Shown: positions 1 to 7,321, numbered from the stretch's first letter. The stretch: DNA of 7,795 nt from JAAYCI01 sp964370195 (GCA_964370195.1 CAYJIH010000056.1:1-7795), one strand, 5' to 3'. The notes: generated by a model from the letters alone, not told the origin. Translations and numbers: made by a program.

Positions 1-1
1 T

Positions 2-121
2 CCCACCCAATTTGGCCTAAAAATCTTGAATTCCATAAAGGAGTTCGGCAATTTTCAGGCCAAATTGGACAAGAAAATTGCTCAAAATATGCTCGATTCA
101 ACTATTGTCGACACCACCTAG
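2..121 (+). CDS. Possible 3' end of an unidentified gene cut by the window edge
   Basis: A plus-strand frame is open from the left edge to a TAG at 119-121, giving 39 residues that end in DSTIVDTT. The composition is protein-like (a Lys/Gln/Asn-rich, probably helical tail), but I recognise no family and no start is visible. A chance open frame of this length is possible, so this is only a candidate. If real, it converges on tag, with 106 bp between the two stop codons. No convincing terminator lies in that gap: there is only a 5-bp AT-rich stem at 185-198 and a T-run near 150 without a good stem. The coding stretch contains the perfect inverted repeat listed separately. Confidence 0.3.
   Translation, partial: PTQFGLKILNSIKEFGNFQAKLDKKIAQNMLDSTIVDTT
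7..68. repeat. Perfect 12-bp inverted repeat with 38-nt spacer
   Basis: CCAATTTGGCCT at 7-18 is the exact reverse complement of AGGCCAAATTGG at 57-68. Transcripts of either strand could form a 12-bp stem with a 38-nt loop. No U-tract follows on the plus strand, so it is not a standard intrinsic terminator. It may be an mRNA structure, a protein-binding palindrome, or the trace of a small mobile element. Confidence 0.6.
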
Positions 122-227
122 TTTGTGAGTTTGTAAATCGTATACATATTTTTTGTTTGGTTCAGATTTTGTCGCTTTTGGAAATAAACTTTCGTTTAGT
201 AGGATGTATTATAAAAACACGAGCCTT

Positions 228-803
228 CTACTCGGTATGGGTTTTACAATACAAATAGCAATTGGTCGTGTGGTCGTTCACCATTCCGGTGGCTTGCATA
301 AACGCATAAACCGTTGTTGGGCCTAAAAACTTAAATCCCATTTTTTTAAGGTCTTTACTCAATCGGCTCGAAATTTCTGTGGTGGCAGGCACGTCTTCTA
401 TAGAAGCAAAATGGCCGATAATGGGTGTGTTGTTAACGTAGCGCCAAACAAATGCATCAAAACTGCCATATTGTTTTTGGATTTCTAAAAATAGGCCCGC
501 GTTGTGAATGGCGGCAACAATTTTCCCTCTGTGACGAACAATGCCCTCGTTTTGCAGCAATTCCTCTATCTTTTCATCGGTGTATTTTGCCACAATAGCA
601 GGGTCAAACCCATCAAAGGCCTCCCTAAATGCTTCGCGCTTTTTAAGGATGGTAATCCACATCAAACCCGCTTGGAACGCTTCCAGCGTTAGCATTTCAA
701 ATAATTTTTTGTCGTCATGAACGGGTTTTCCCCATTCGTTGTCGTGATATTCTTGATAAATTGTGGAGTTATCGAGCCATGCACACCTTGTTTTGTTCTC
801 CAT
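228..803 (-). CDS. tag: DNA-3-methyladenine glycosylase I
   Basis: Base-excision repair enzyme that hydrolyses the N-glycosidic bond of 3-methyladenine in alkylated DNA, leaving an abasic site in the cytoplasmic DNA. The 191 residues match the usual family length (E. coli Tag has 187) and align almost throughout. The zinc ligands are all present and shifted by three from E. coli: Cys7, His20, His178 and Cys182. The base-binding pocket is intact: Tyr19 in YHDNEWG, Glu41 in the LE-x-x-QAGL segment and Trp49 in MWITILKKRE. IVRHRGKI (about 89-96) and the MVNDHTTNC end are family signatures. The ATG is preceded by AGGAGG at 808-813 with a 4-nt gap. Minus-strand TATGCT near 860 could be a -10, but no good -35 fits. 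It lies downstream of the VWA gene on the same strand, but the terminator at 1276-1327 separates them, so it is probably transcribed alone. Nothing links it to the peptide locus. Confidence 0.97.
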   Translation of the reverse strand: MENKTRCAWLDNSTIYQEYHDNEWGKPVHDDKKLFEMLTLEAFQAGLMWITILKKREAFREAFDGFDPAIVAKYTDEKIEELLQNEGIVRHRGKIVAAIHNAGLFLEIQKQYGSFDAFVWRYVNNTPIIGHFASIEDVPATTEISSRLSKDLKKMGFKFLGPTTVYAFMQATGMVNDHTTNCYLYCKTHTE

Positions 804-1275
804 GATGCCTCCTATGGGTAGACGCTGCTGAATTTATTTTTAATAGCATACCATATTTACGCAGAAAAAATCCACACACAAGGTTAAAAATTGAAGAGGG
901 TTTGTGCCATTTGTTTTTAGGATACACCGTGCATACGATAAAACTGAACACGAAATAGAAGCCCGATTTTATAACACGGAAAACGAAGTGGGCGAATCCT
1001 TTCGAATGAGACCGGCAAAAGGGCAACCTTGAAACGAAAAATGTAAAATCCTTTAGCATCGATGTTTTAAAGGTTGTAAAGGCCATCGGCTTGTATGTGA
1101 TGAAAACAAATGATAACACGTAATTACCGGCCGCTCGTCCGTCACCAATGTGTCTTTTATACCATAATAAAGGCGGTAGGGGAAAACACACTAAAAATGG
1201 GCGACACCGAAAGAGTGTGCCCTGCATCGGCTTCTTTTGTGGCGCATCAAATTTGAAAAACGCGTGGTTTCAAAC
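804..1275. other. Intergenic stretch without a convincing gene; gene-like patches on the plus strand
   Basis: About 470 bp between the tag start and the VWA terminator. It contains the tag ribosome binding site (808-813) and presumably the tag promoter. A long minus-strand open frame (769-1227) runs into the tag start, has a Phe/Cys/Arg-rich composition without any recognisable motif and no good RBS, and I do not accept it as a gene. On the plus strand two adjacent frames read like ordinary protein: one before the TGA at 1030-1032 (containing EIEARFYNTENEVGES) and one from 1010 to the TAA at 1121-1123 (containing SFSIDVLKVVKAIGLYV). These could be the eroded, frameshifted remains of a gene, or chance. 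No family is recognised. Confidence 0.3.
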
Positions 1276-1327
1276 AAAAAAGCCCCTTCCCGTAAGCCGC
1301 TGTTTGGCTTATAGGAAAGGGGCTTTT
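1276..1327 (-). terminator. Rho-independent terminator of the VWA gene
   Basis: Stem AGCCCCTT (1281-1288) pairs with AAGGGGCT (1317-1324). The pairing is extended by CC/GG and then TAAGCC (1293-1298) with GGCTTA (1306-1311), around the loop GCTGTTT. Read on the minus strand the stem is followed by TTTTTGTTTG (1280 downwards), a good U-tract, 35-80 nt after the VWA stop codon. The plus-strand side has only four T residues, so it is mainly a minus-strand terminator. It insulates tag from the VWA transcript. Confidence 0.87.
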
Positions 1328-1358
1328 GCATTGTGTTTTTAAAACGAAGCGTTTCTAT

Positions 1359-4300
1359 TTACGAAGCGGCATGTTTTGGCTCGTCGTCTTCTTTTACAAA
1401 TTTTTTGCGAGAAAGAATGGTCAACACCATTTGCACGGCAAAGATAAGGAACATAAGCAAGGTCCATTCATCCATAAGGGTCATGGGAAGGGTCATATCC
1501 TCGGTAAGAATGAACACGATGATGGAAACAACACCAACCGGGATGCTTAAAAGCCTTGCAAGGCCTTTGCGTTTTAAGCGGGCAGGGGTTTCGTCTTCTT
1601 CATTGTTTCTCGTTTCTTCACGCTCGCTAGCTTGCTCTTCTTCGTTCTTTTTGCGCACAAAGTACCCGATAAGCAGGGCGGCAGAACCAAGAGCTGTTGC
1701 AACGGTGAGAAGCAAGTTCAAAAGTGCCCAGCTTGCCCCAAAACCGGCAAGGGGAATTTCTGCATCGCCAATATCAATGGAGGTATCTTGCAATGCGGCG
1801 GCCAGTGGCACAAAGGCCTCGGGCAATTCCAGAACCAGGCCACCCGGCAATTCAACGGCAAAATCGGCGGCTACCGGTGCGGCCGGTGCGTCTGCTGCCG
1901 GTGTTTCAGCCGGTGTGGTGGCGGCGGGTGCTGCTGTGTCTTGCGGAATTTGTGGTAAGCTGCTGGAGGCGTCTGCCTCGGGTGCAGGTGCTTCGCTAGC
2001 CGGGGTTTCTTCGGCAGGATCCTCCGCCGGGTCATCAATGGGGTCATCGATGGGGGCGTCCGGTGTGGTTGGCGTTACGGACGGCAGCAACACAAAGGGA
2101 GGCTCGTCGCTTTCTATGGCAAGTTCCGGCTCGCCCAAATCGTTTCGGCTTTTGGGCTCGTCGTTTTCGTTGTACGTTAAGGTGTGTTCTTCGTTTGTGG
2201 GATGGCTTCCAAGGGCAATGTCGGCACTGCTTGTTTTCACAAAGAACTTCACACGCAGAAGCTCTCTGTCTATGTTGCCCATGTTTACCACAATTTGCTC
2301 GCGCGTTTCACCGTTGTAGTCAATGGTTTCTACAAGATACTCATTTACATCGGGCGTGTCCCCTTGTGCGGGCGTTAAGGTAATGGCCTCGCCGTTGCCT
2401 CTTTGCAAGGTAACGGGGTGTTCGTCGTCAATTAAAAGGGCGAATTCATCGGTAATTACATCGGTGATGATGGCGTCAGTCATTTCGGTAAGCAGCTCGC
2501 TGTCGCCAAAGATGGTGTCGGCAATGTTGCTAAGGCTGTCGATGTTGTTCTCTTGCGCCCAGCCAATGCTGTTGTGGCTGCCGCCCGTTTGCGTAGACAG
2601 GGCAATGAGGCTGTCGGCGTTGCTGCCAACACCAATGCCGATGGTGTAGATGGTGGGGCTGAAAGAGGCCAGCGCGCTTTGCCCGTTGGCGGCCTGCACG
2701 ATGGGATTGGTTTGGTCGCTAGAAGCTGCAATGGACACAGAATGGTGCGTAATACCGTTATAATCGCGTGTCCATGCTCTTGTTAAATTGCTTGCATTCG
2801 AATAGCCGGCAAGTGCTTCGGGGCGGCCATCGGAAACGAACAGAACCACCAATTCGCGGTCGGTTTCGCCTCTGGAATCGGCAAAAACACGCGCTTGCTC
2901 TAAGGCGATGGTGTAGTTTGTGCCGTCGCCGGATGGATTTTCTACGGCACCAATAGGGGCGTCGCCGTAATCTTGTATGATATTGCCGTCTGCATCTCTA
3001 AAATAGTGGCAACCACTGGGCGATGTTTCCACAAAACGGCTGTCGAAATCGGCCCAATTGTTTTGGAAGTTAAAGCTGTTGACGGTGTTGCCGGAAAACT
3101 GCACCAATGCCACACGGTTGTTTGCGCTGTTTTCGTCACTCATCAGCCCTTGGGCTAAGTTGTTTACAGCCTGCACGGCGGCTGTCCAGTTTAAAATGCC
3201 ACTGTTGATATAACCACTGTTCATGCTGGTGGATTTATCCATCACAATCACAATGTCGGTGTCGTACGTTTGCGGCTGCATGATGAAATCGAACTGGATG
3301 CTGCCAATGCCTTCTTCGTAATTTTCCCAGGCGGCGTCTTTGTGCCCGTATAAGCTGCCGCTTTCGTTGTCTAGCGTTTGCAAATATTCGCTGTCAATGG
3401 GCTCGTAAAGAACCGAGGCGGGCAAGTTGCCTGTGGCGGCAAGGTCGCTTGCGGGGTAGGCCAAGGGCTGGTATGTTTGGCCGTTTGCCATAATCGTGGG
3501 CGTGCCGGTGGAAACAATGTCGTCGTATTTTGCATACAGGTGGAAAGTGAGAACGCCCTCTTCGTCTGCCGTTGCAGCAGCTGCATCAAAAGAGTATGCT
3601 GTGTTGGCCGGAAGAACGGTTTTGTCTTTCACGTCCATGGTTTCGCTCCAGCCAAGGAAATTGGAGAAGCCCACGGCAGGCTCTGGCACGCCGGCGGCGG
3701 CAAATGCGTCTGCACTCACGGTTACAGCCGTTATATTGCCCTCTTCATCGCGTTCTAGTTCCGGCGTTAACGTGGTGTATTCTGTAGAGATGTCTCGGAT
3801 ATAGGTATTGGTGCTTTCTGCGTTGTCGTAGCGCAGTAGTTTGTTGTTTAAAACGTTCAAAACCACTTGGTAAACGGCTTCTTCTTCGTCTTCTTCTGAA
3901 CCAAGAAGTGAGAATGTGCTTGCCTCTAAGGCACTGTTGTCTTCTTCTAAATTGCTGTTGTCTTCCACTTGTGAGGTGCTGGTATCTTCCTCGGGCATGC
4001 TGGAATTTTCCGGCAGGGTGCTGGAGCTTGTGGCAAGGGGGCCGCCGGCTTCCTCTAAGGCAGTTGTTGCTTCATCCACGCGCGCCTGTGCGGCGGCTGT
4101 TTCTTCAACGGCGCTTTCATACGCTTCTTGGGCGATTGGCAATGTCGTTTCAGCGTCTGCTTTTACTTGCTCGGCAGAAAGTAAATCGGCATTGGCGGTT
4201 TGCAGTGCCGTTTGTGCCGTGGCGGCTTGTTGTGCCAGTGCTTCATCGTCCGGAGTTGCCGCAGCGGCGGCAGTGGCAACGTCGGCGGCTGCTTGCGCGG

Positions 4301-4619
4301 TGGCTTGCATGGTTTGCGCAATGGCAAGCCCACTTTCTGTGGCGGCAACGTTTGTTCGTGCGGCCTCAAGCGTTTGCAGCGCTTGCTCTTCGTTTTGCTG
4401 TGCCAACGTCAATTCTTCATTTGCTTCGCGCAGGGCTTCTTCCAGTCGCGTAATTTCGTCTATTTCCTCTTGCGTAAAATTGGCCAAAGGCATGCTTTGG
4501 TCGTCTATACTTACCTGCAAATATTCATTGCTTGGCAAAGATACCACCACCGCGGTTAACAACAGCACCGCCGCGAGGCCACATAGAATTCGTTTTTGTA
4601 TCGTCGATAATTTTTTCAC
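1359..4619 (-). CDS. Large secreted, membrane-anchored von Willebrand A domain protein
   Basis: A 1086-residue cell-envelope protein of unknown partner. Domains in order: a signal peptide or N-terminal anchor (KK and KR at 2-10, hydrophobic 11-28, no lipobox); an Ala/Gln/Glu-rich predicted coiled coil (about 48-190); a Ser/Glu-rich linker (195-248); a Listeria-Bacteroides (InlB B-like) repeat with FLGW at 321-324 and LYAKYD at 361-366; a VWA domain (about 453-710) with a complete metal-site (MIDAS) set, D461-x-S463-x-S465, T567 and D597; a beta-rich domain (about 715-830); a Pro/Ala/Asp-rich spacer (840-915, with DDP/EDP repeats); and three C-terminal hydrophobic segments (about 963-987, 1019-1039, 1051-1069) with charged cytoplasmic parts. 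There is no LPXTG sorting motif, so the transmembrane segments are the anchor. The spacer would hold the VWA domain out from the membrane. VWA plus B-repeat suggests ligand binding or adhesion, which is inference. The start is GTG: the signal peptide and an RBS directly precede it, and the next Met (43) would lose the signal. Confidence 0.9.
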   Translation of the reverse strand: MKKLSTIQKRILCGLAAVLLLTAVVVSLPSNEYLQVSIDDQSMPLANFTQEEIDEITRLEEALREANEELTLAQQNEEQALQTLEAARTNVAATESGLAIAQTMQATAQAAADVATAAAAATPDDEALAQQAATAQTALQTANADLLSAEQVKADAETTLPIAQEAYESAVEETAAAQARVDEATTALEEAGGPLATSSSTLPENSSMPEEDTSTSQVEDNSNLEEDNSALEASTFSLLGSEEDEEEAVYQVVLNVLNNKLLRYDNAESTNTYIRDISTEYTTLTPELERDEEGNITAVTVSADAFAAAGVPEPAVGFSNFLGWSETMDVKDKTVLPANTAYSFDAAAATADEEGVLTFHLYAKYDDIVSTGTPTIMANGQTYQPLAYPASDLAATGNLPASVLYEPIDSEYLQTLDNESGSLYGHKDAAWENYEEGIGSIQFDFIMQPQTYDTDIVIVMDKSTSMNSGYINSGILNWTAAVQAVNNLAQGLMSDENSANNRVALVQFSGNTVNSFNFQNNWADFDSRFVETSPSGCHYFRDADGNIIQDYGDAPIGAVENPSGDGTNYTIALEQARVFADSRGETDRELVVLFVSDGRPEALAGYSNASNLTRAWTRDYNGITHHSVSIAASSDQTNPIVQAANGQSALASFSPTIYTIGIGVGSNADSLIALSTQTGGSHNSIGWAQENNIDSLSNIADTIFGDSELLTEMTDAIITDVITDEFALLIDDEHPVTLQRGNGEAITLTPAQGDTPDVNEYLVETIDYNGETREQIVVNMGNIDRELLRVKFFVKTSSADIALGSHPTNEEHTLTYNENDEPKSRNDLGEPELAIESDEPPFVLLPSVTPTTPDAPIDDPIDDPAEDPAEETPASEAPAPEADASSSLPQIPQDTAAPAATTPAETPAADAPAAPVAADFAVELPGGLVLELPEAFVPLAAALQDTSIDIGDAEIPLAGFGASWALLNLLLTVATALGSAALLIGYFVRKKNEEEQASEREETRNNEEDETPARLKRKGLARLLSIPVGVVSIIVFILTEDMTLPMTLMDEWTLLMFLIFAVQMVLTILSRKKFVKEDDEPKHAAS

Positions 4620-4626
4620 GTTCGTG

Positions 4627-4634
4627 CTCCCCTT
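4627..4634 (-). promoter_or_regulatory. Ribosome binding site that fixes the GTG start of the VWA gene
   Basis: The minus strand reads AAGGGGAG, then seven bases, then GTG at 4619-4617. No ATG is available between this site and residue 43, and the encoded N-terminus is a good signal peptide, so GTG is the start. Confidence 0.75.
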
Positions 4635-4729
4635 ATATTTCTAAATAATAAATAGCAAAATGTTTCTGTTGTGCCGCTACAAAAACGCGAAAAGATGATT
4701 TTTTTGTATATGCAGTAAAAACTTAACTT

Positions 4730-4758
4730 ACTATACCATATATGGGTTACACACAGGT
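4730..4758 (-). promoter_or_regulatory. Promoter of the VWA gene (good -10, poor -35)
   Basis: Minus-strand TATAGT (4735-4730) is a good -10. The hexamer 17 bp upstream (4758-4753, ACCTGT) is a poor -35, as expected for a promoter needing an activator. That hexamer lies inside the WalR-like direct repeat. Transcription would start near 4723, giving a 5' leader of roughly 100 nt. This is inference from spacing. Confidence 0.5.
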
Positions 4759-4762
4759 TACA
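4746..4762 (-). promoter_or_regulatory. Candidate WalR (YycF) operator
   Basis: On the minus strand the sequence is TGTAAC-CTGTG-TGTAAC, a direct repeat with 11-bp period. It fits the published Bacillus WalR consensus TGTWAH-N5-TGTWAH at every position. OmpR-type response regulators bind such head-to-tail repeats on one face of the helix. The box ends 10 bp upstream of TATAGT and so covers the -35 region. WalRK controls cell-wall metabolism and surface genes in Firmicutes, which suits a large envelope VWA protein. Regulation by WalR itself is inferred; another OmpR/PhoB-family regulator could use the same kind of site. Confidence 0.55.
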
Positions 4763-4866
4763 TAGAGACGTTTTTTTAAGGAAAATGAGTGGTTTTTTAA
4801 AAGAAGTCAATAATTTACTATCGGTGAAATTTTGTGGTGTATTGTTTTTGCGTGGTTTTGTTTGGT

Positions 4867-5035
4867 GACGATAAAAATGAGTGTGTTGATTTTTCTGAAG
4901 AACAGATGCTGCTTTTGTACAAATTCAGTGGTATTCATTACTTATGGTGAATTGTATCGTAGAATTATGATTGCACCAAAAGAATTGGCGGCAAAGTTAA
5001 TGACCAATGTTTTGCCTATATGTTCAATGAATTGA
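4867..5035 (+). pseudogene. Possible frameshifted gene remnant, family unknown
   Basis: Two plus-strand frames look coding one after the other. The first (4867-4950) reads DDKNECVDFSEEQMLLLYKF and then hits TGA. The second, in another frame, reads about YGELYRRIMIAPKELAAKL to a TGA at 5033-5035. Together they look like the last 50-60 residues of a protein broken by a frameshift near 4930-4945. Neither half has a good start or RBS, and I do not recognise the family. It lies just upstream of the cyclase promoter and may mark the left edge of an acquired AT-rich segment. Chance cannot be excluded. Confidence 0.28.
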
Positions 5036-5037
5036 TT

Positions 5038-5068
5038 TTGGATATTTTTACAACAGATATGTTATAAT
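5038..5068 (+). promoter_or_regulatory. Promoter of the asparagine-synthetase-like gene (extended -10)
   Basis: TGTTATAAT at 5060-5068 is a perfect extended -10 (TG, one base, TATAAT). The nearest -35 is TTGGAT at 5038-5043 with a long 19-bp spacer, so the extended -10 probably carries the promoter. Transcription would start near 5075, leaving about 45 nt of leader. The gene has AGGAG at 5110-5114, six bases before the ATG at 5121. Confidence 0.6.
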
Positions 5069-5120
5069 AAATTTAAATTTACTTGAAATAAATTGGCAAA
5101 AATGAAATGAGGAGAATATT

Positions 5121-7055
5121 ATGTCTGCAATATGGGGTTGCATTGATTTTTCCGGAAATAAGATAATGGAAAATACGAGTGAAAATATGGAAAAAATGTT
5201 CCACAGCTTTAAAATTGACCATTTCTCAAATATCGTGCAAAACAATGCTATGATGGGCTGCGGACTACAACATATAAAAATATGGAGCAAAAATGAAGTT
5301 TTGCCAAAATATGATGAGGCGAAGGGGTTATTATTTACTGTTGATGGTGTTGTAGATAATAGAGATGAGATGATAGTGGCACTTGATATCGACAACCCAC
5401 ATTGCCCAGATGGAAATATCATTTTTGCTGCCTTTGAAAAATGGGGAGCCATGATGACAAAGCATCTGTATGGAAGCTATTCTTATGCTGCCTATAATAT
5501 TAAAGAGAATGAGTTATTTTTAGGTGGAGATCATGTTGCAACCAGGGCGCTTTATTATCAAATTGTTGGCTCAAAAGTATATTTTTCTACAAGGATAGAT
5601 GCGATTTTGAATGCAAGCGATGAAAAAGAAATCAACGAAGAATGGATTGCACTATTTATGGGCGTACAATCTTTAAATATACTCACAAATCCTGTAGATA
5701 CCCCATTTAAAGGTGTTAAACGAGTAGAGGCTTTTCACTATAATCATTTTACAAAAGATGGAATGGAAAAAATTAAATATTGGGAATATGATGATATAAA
5801 ACAACTCAAATTGAATAGTGACGAAGAATATAAACAGCATTTCTTATCTCTTTTTGAAAAATGTGTAAATGAAACTCTTGCAGGAATAGAAGGAGAGCCG
5901 GCCATCATGTTGTCTGGTGGCTTTGATTCCACTGTTATTGGGGCACTTGCTGCAAAAACAATGGAAAAAGAAGGGAAAAACCTCTACGGATACACACATG
6001 TACCAATCAGTAAAGCAGCGGCAAAGGTACCGATTATGTATCGTACCGGAGATGAATCGGATATTATTTTACACTATTGTAAGATGTACCCAAATATAAA
6101 GCCGAATTTTATGTCCACACCAGAATGTGATGGGTTCACCGATATGAAAGAAATTATAAAATTATATGAATCACCGTATAAATCACATTCAAATATAGCA
6201 TGGGTAAATGCCATATATAATAAAGCCGGGATGAATGGACACAAGATTTTACTAAATGGTCAAACTGGCAATGCAACCCTTTCATGGGGGACGATGAGCG
6301 AATATTTAAAAGACTGCATAGCCAGAAAAAGATTTATTAAATTAATAACGGTTGCAAATAAATACTGCAAGAAAATGAATTATAGCAGAAAATTATATTT
6401 TGTTTACCTAATGAACATGCTTAAAGATAACAGAAAAATAGATGGTAAAAATTATTTGGAACAAAGTGTATTAGATAAAGATATGGCAAAAAATGTGGGT
6501 ATCCAGAATAAGGATAAAAGACTTAGTCCTAAAAGTGGGTTGATGAGTATTAAACATTCAATGAAATTTGAAGCACAGAGAAAAGAGGCAATCAATCCCA
6601 TCGCATTTGCACATATTGCCGATGCTGAAACTGCTTTTTCTTTAAAAAATGGAATAATTGTAAGAGATCCTACGCGGGATATTAGGATATTTGAGTTTTG
6701 CAGTGCCATCCCGATGGGTTGCTTTGTAAATGACCAATGCCAAACAAGAAGAATGGCGCGGTATTATTGTAAAAATCTTTTGCCAGATTTGTTTTTTAAG
6801 GAAACGGCATTGATTGGTGTACAAAGCGCAGATTGGTTTGAGAGACTAGAACCAAAATGGCCAGAAATTTATGCGGATATTAAAAGAGTTTTGGATTTGC
6901 CACAAGTATCTAAATACGTAAAAAAAGAATATAAAGAGCATCAAGTTGCCAAATTGAAAACACTAGAAAAAAGTGCACAATTTAATGCCGATTTATTAAC
7001 TTTGGGCTCCATATATCTAGTGGGGTTATTTATCGAGCAACATGAGTTATACTAA
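5121..7055 (+). CDS. Asparagine-synthetase-like ATP-dependent amidotransferase, probable lasso-peptide cyclase (C protein)
   Basis: A 644-residue homologue of class B asparagine synthetase. Lasso cyclases of this fold adenylate an Asp/Glu side chain of the precursor and join it to the core's N-terminal amine, forming the macrolactam ring. The N-terminal glutaminase-like domain (about 1-190) begins MSAIWGCIDF: Ser replaces the catalytic Cys2, so glutamine hydrolysis is not expected, whereas true AsnB needs it. The FTVDGVVDNRDE segment (72-83) and the GDHVATRALYY stretch (136-146) follow the family fold. The synthetase domain has the ATP-pyrophosphatase loop SGGFDS (265-270), LNGQTGNATLSWG (378-390) where AsnB has its GxGxDE motif, RDPTRDIRIFEF (515-526) with the conserved Asp520, and GVQSADWFERL (566-576), a pattern I associate with Firmicutes lasso cyclases. 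The length fits. The 43-aa peptide gene 298 bp downstream is the likely substrate. An ordinary glutamine-dependent AsnB is unlikely; another peptide or small-molecule amide synthetase is the alternative. Confidence 0.86.
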   Translation: MSAIWGCIDFSGNKIMENTSENMEKMFHSFKIDHFSNIVQNNAMMGCGLQHIKIWSKNEVLPKYDEAKGLLFTVDGVVDNRDEMIVALDIDNPHCPDGNIIFAAFEKWGAMMTKHLYGSYSYAAYNIKENELFLGGDHVATRALYYQIVGSKVYFSTRIDAILNASDEKEINEEWIALFMGVQSLNILTNPVDTPFKGVKRVEAFHYNHFTKDGMEKIKYWEYDDIKQLKLNSDEEYKQHFLSLFEKCVNETLAGIEGEPAIMLSGGFDSTVIGALAAKTMEKEGKNLYGYTHVPISKAAAKVPIMYRTGDESDIILHYCKMYPNIKPNFMSTPECDGFTDMKEIIKLYESPYKSHSNIAWVNAIYNKAGMNGHKILLNGQTGNATLSWGTMSEYLKDCIARKRFIKLITVANKYCKKMNYSRKLYFVYLMNMLKDNRKIDGKNYLEQSVLDKDMAKNVGIQNKDKRLSPKSGLMSIKHSMKFEAQRKEAINPIAFAHIADAETAFSLKNGIIVRDPTRDIRIFEFCSAIPMGCFVNDQCQTRRMARYYCKNLLPDLFFKETALIGVQSADWFERLEPKWPEIYADIKRVLDLPQVSKYVKKEYKEHQVAKLKTLEKSAQFNADLLTLGSIYLVGLFIEQHELY

Positions 7056-7292
7056 CCAAACTACACATATCTTGCTTTATAATAGATTTTGAGTCAATTT
7101 TTGTGAATTTAATTACCAAAAATATAGTATCCCGCAGTATCTATAGAATATGTCCTCTTTTAAAATATAAAGTGCTTTTTTAAAAACACGACATTATCCC
7201 CGATTCTTATTTGTATTTATCATAACTTTTGGTTTTTATGCAATGTATTTCCCACCAATCCTCTGGAAATTCTTGCAAATTTGTTAGATTTA
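7056..7292. other. Intergenic region between cyclase and peptide gene
   Basis: AT-rich spacer with no convincing terminator after the cyclase, so some readthrough into the peptide gene is possible. It holds a short direct repeat, AGTATC at 7126-7131 and 7136-7141 (10-bp period, spacer CCGC), whose role is unknown. On the minus strand a 35-codon open frame (7210-7314, TAA at 7207-7209) ends in a protein-like stretch, EFPEDWWEIHCIKTKSYDKY, without a start codon. It may be the worn tail of a lost gene. Confidence 0.35.
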
Positions 7293-7321
7293 TTGACCTG
7301 AATAAAATTATATGCTATGCT
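7293..7321 (+). promoter_or_regulatory. Promoter of the small peptide gene
   Basis: TTGACC (7293-7298) and TATGCT (7316-7321) are separated by exactly 17 bp, a good sigma-A type match. The start point would be near 7328, only about 26 nt before the ATG. The peptide gene thus has its own promoter independent of the cyclase. Confidence 0.7.

Noticed and set aside
185..198. Hairpin TAAAC-TTTC-GTTTA as a terminator for tag
   Set aside because: The stem is only 5 bp, AT-rich, and followed by just three T residues on the minus strand.
769..1227. Minus-strand open frame of 152 codons upstream of tag
   Set aside because: It overlaps the start of tag in another frame, has a Phe/Cys/Arg-rich composition without motifs, and lacks a good ribosome binding site; the tag RBS lies inside it.
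1359..1500. LPXTG sorting signal at the end of the VWA protein
   Set aside because: No LPXTG-like motif is present; the C-terminus has three membrane segments and a charged tail instead.
1333..2319. Plus-strand open frame of 328 codons opposite the VWA gene
   Set aside because: It is the complement of the Ala/Pro/Asp/Glu-rich VWA coding sequence, Ser/Gly/Ala-rich, starts over the VWA terminator region and has no RBS.
3916..4644. Plus-strand open frame of 242 codons opposite the coiled-coil part of the VWA gene
   Set aside because: A shadow of the Ala-rich coiled-coil coding sequence; Ser/Ala/Cys-rich low-complexity translation and no regulatory signals.
4616..4810. Minus-strand open frame of 64 codons in the VWA promoter region
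   Set aside because: It covers the promoter and operator of the VWA gene, has no RBS and no recognisable protein features.
5121..7055. Ordinary asparagine synthetase (asnB)
   Set aside because: The essential N-terminal Cys is Ser, the GxGxDE motif is changed, and a RiPP-type precursor gene follows.
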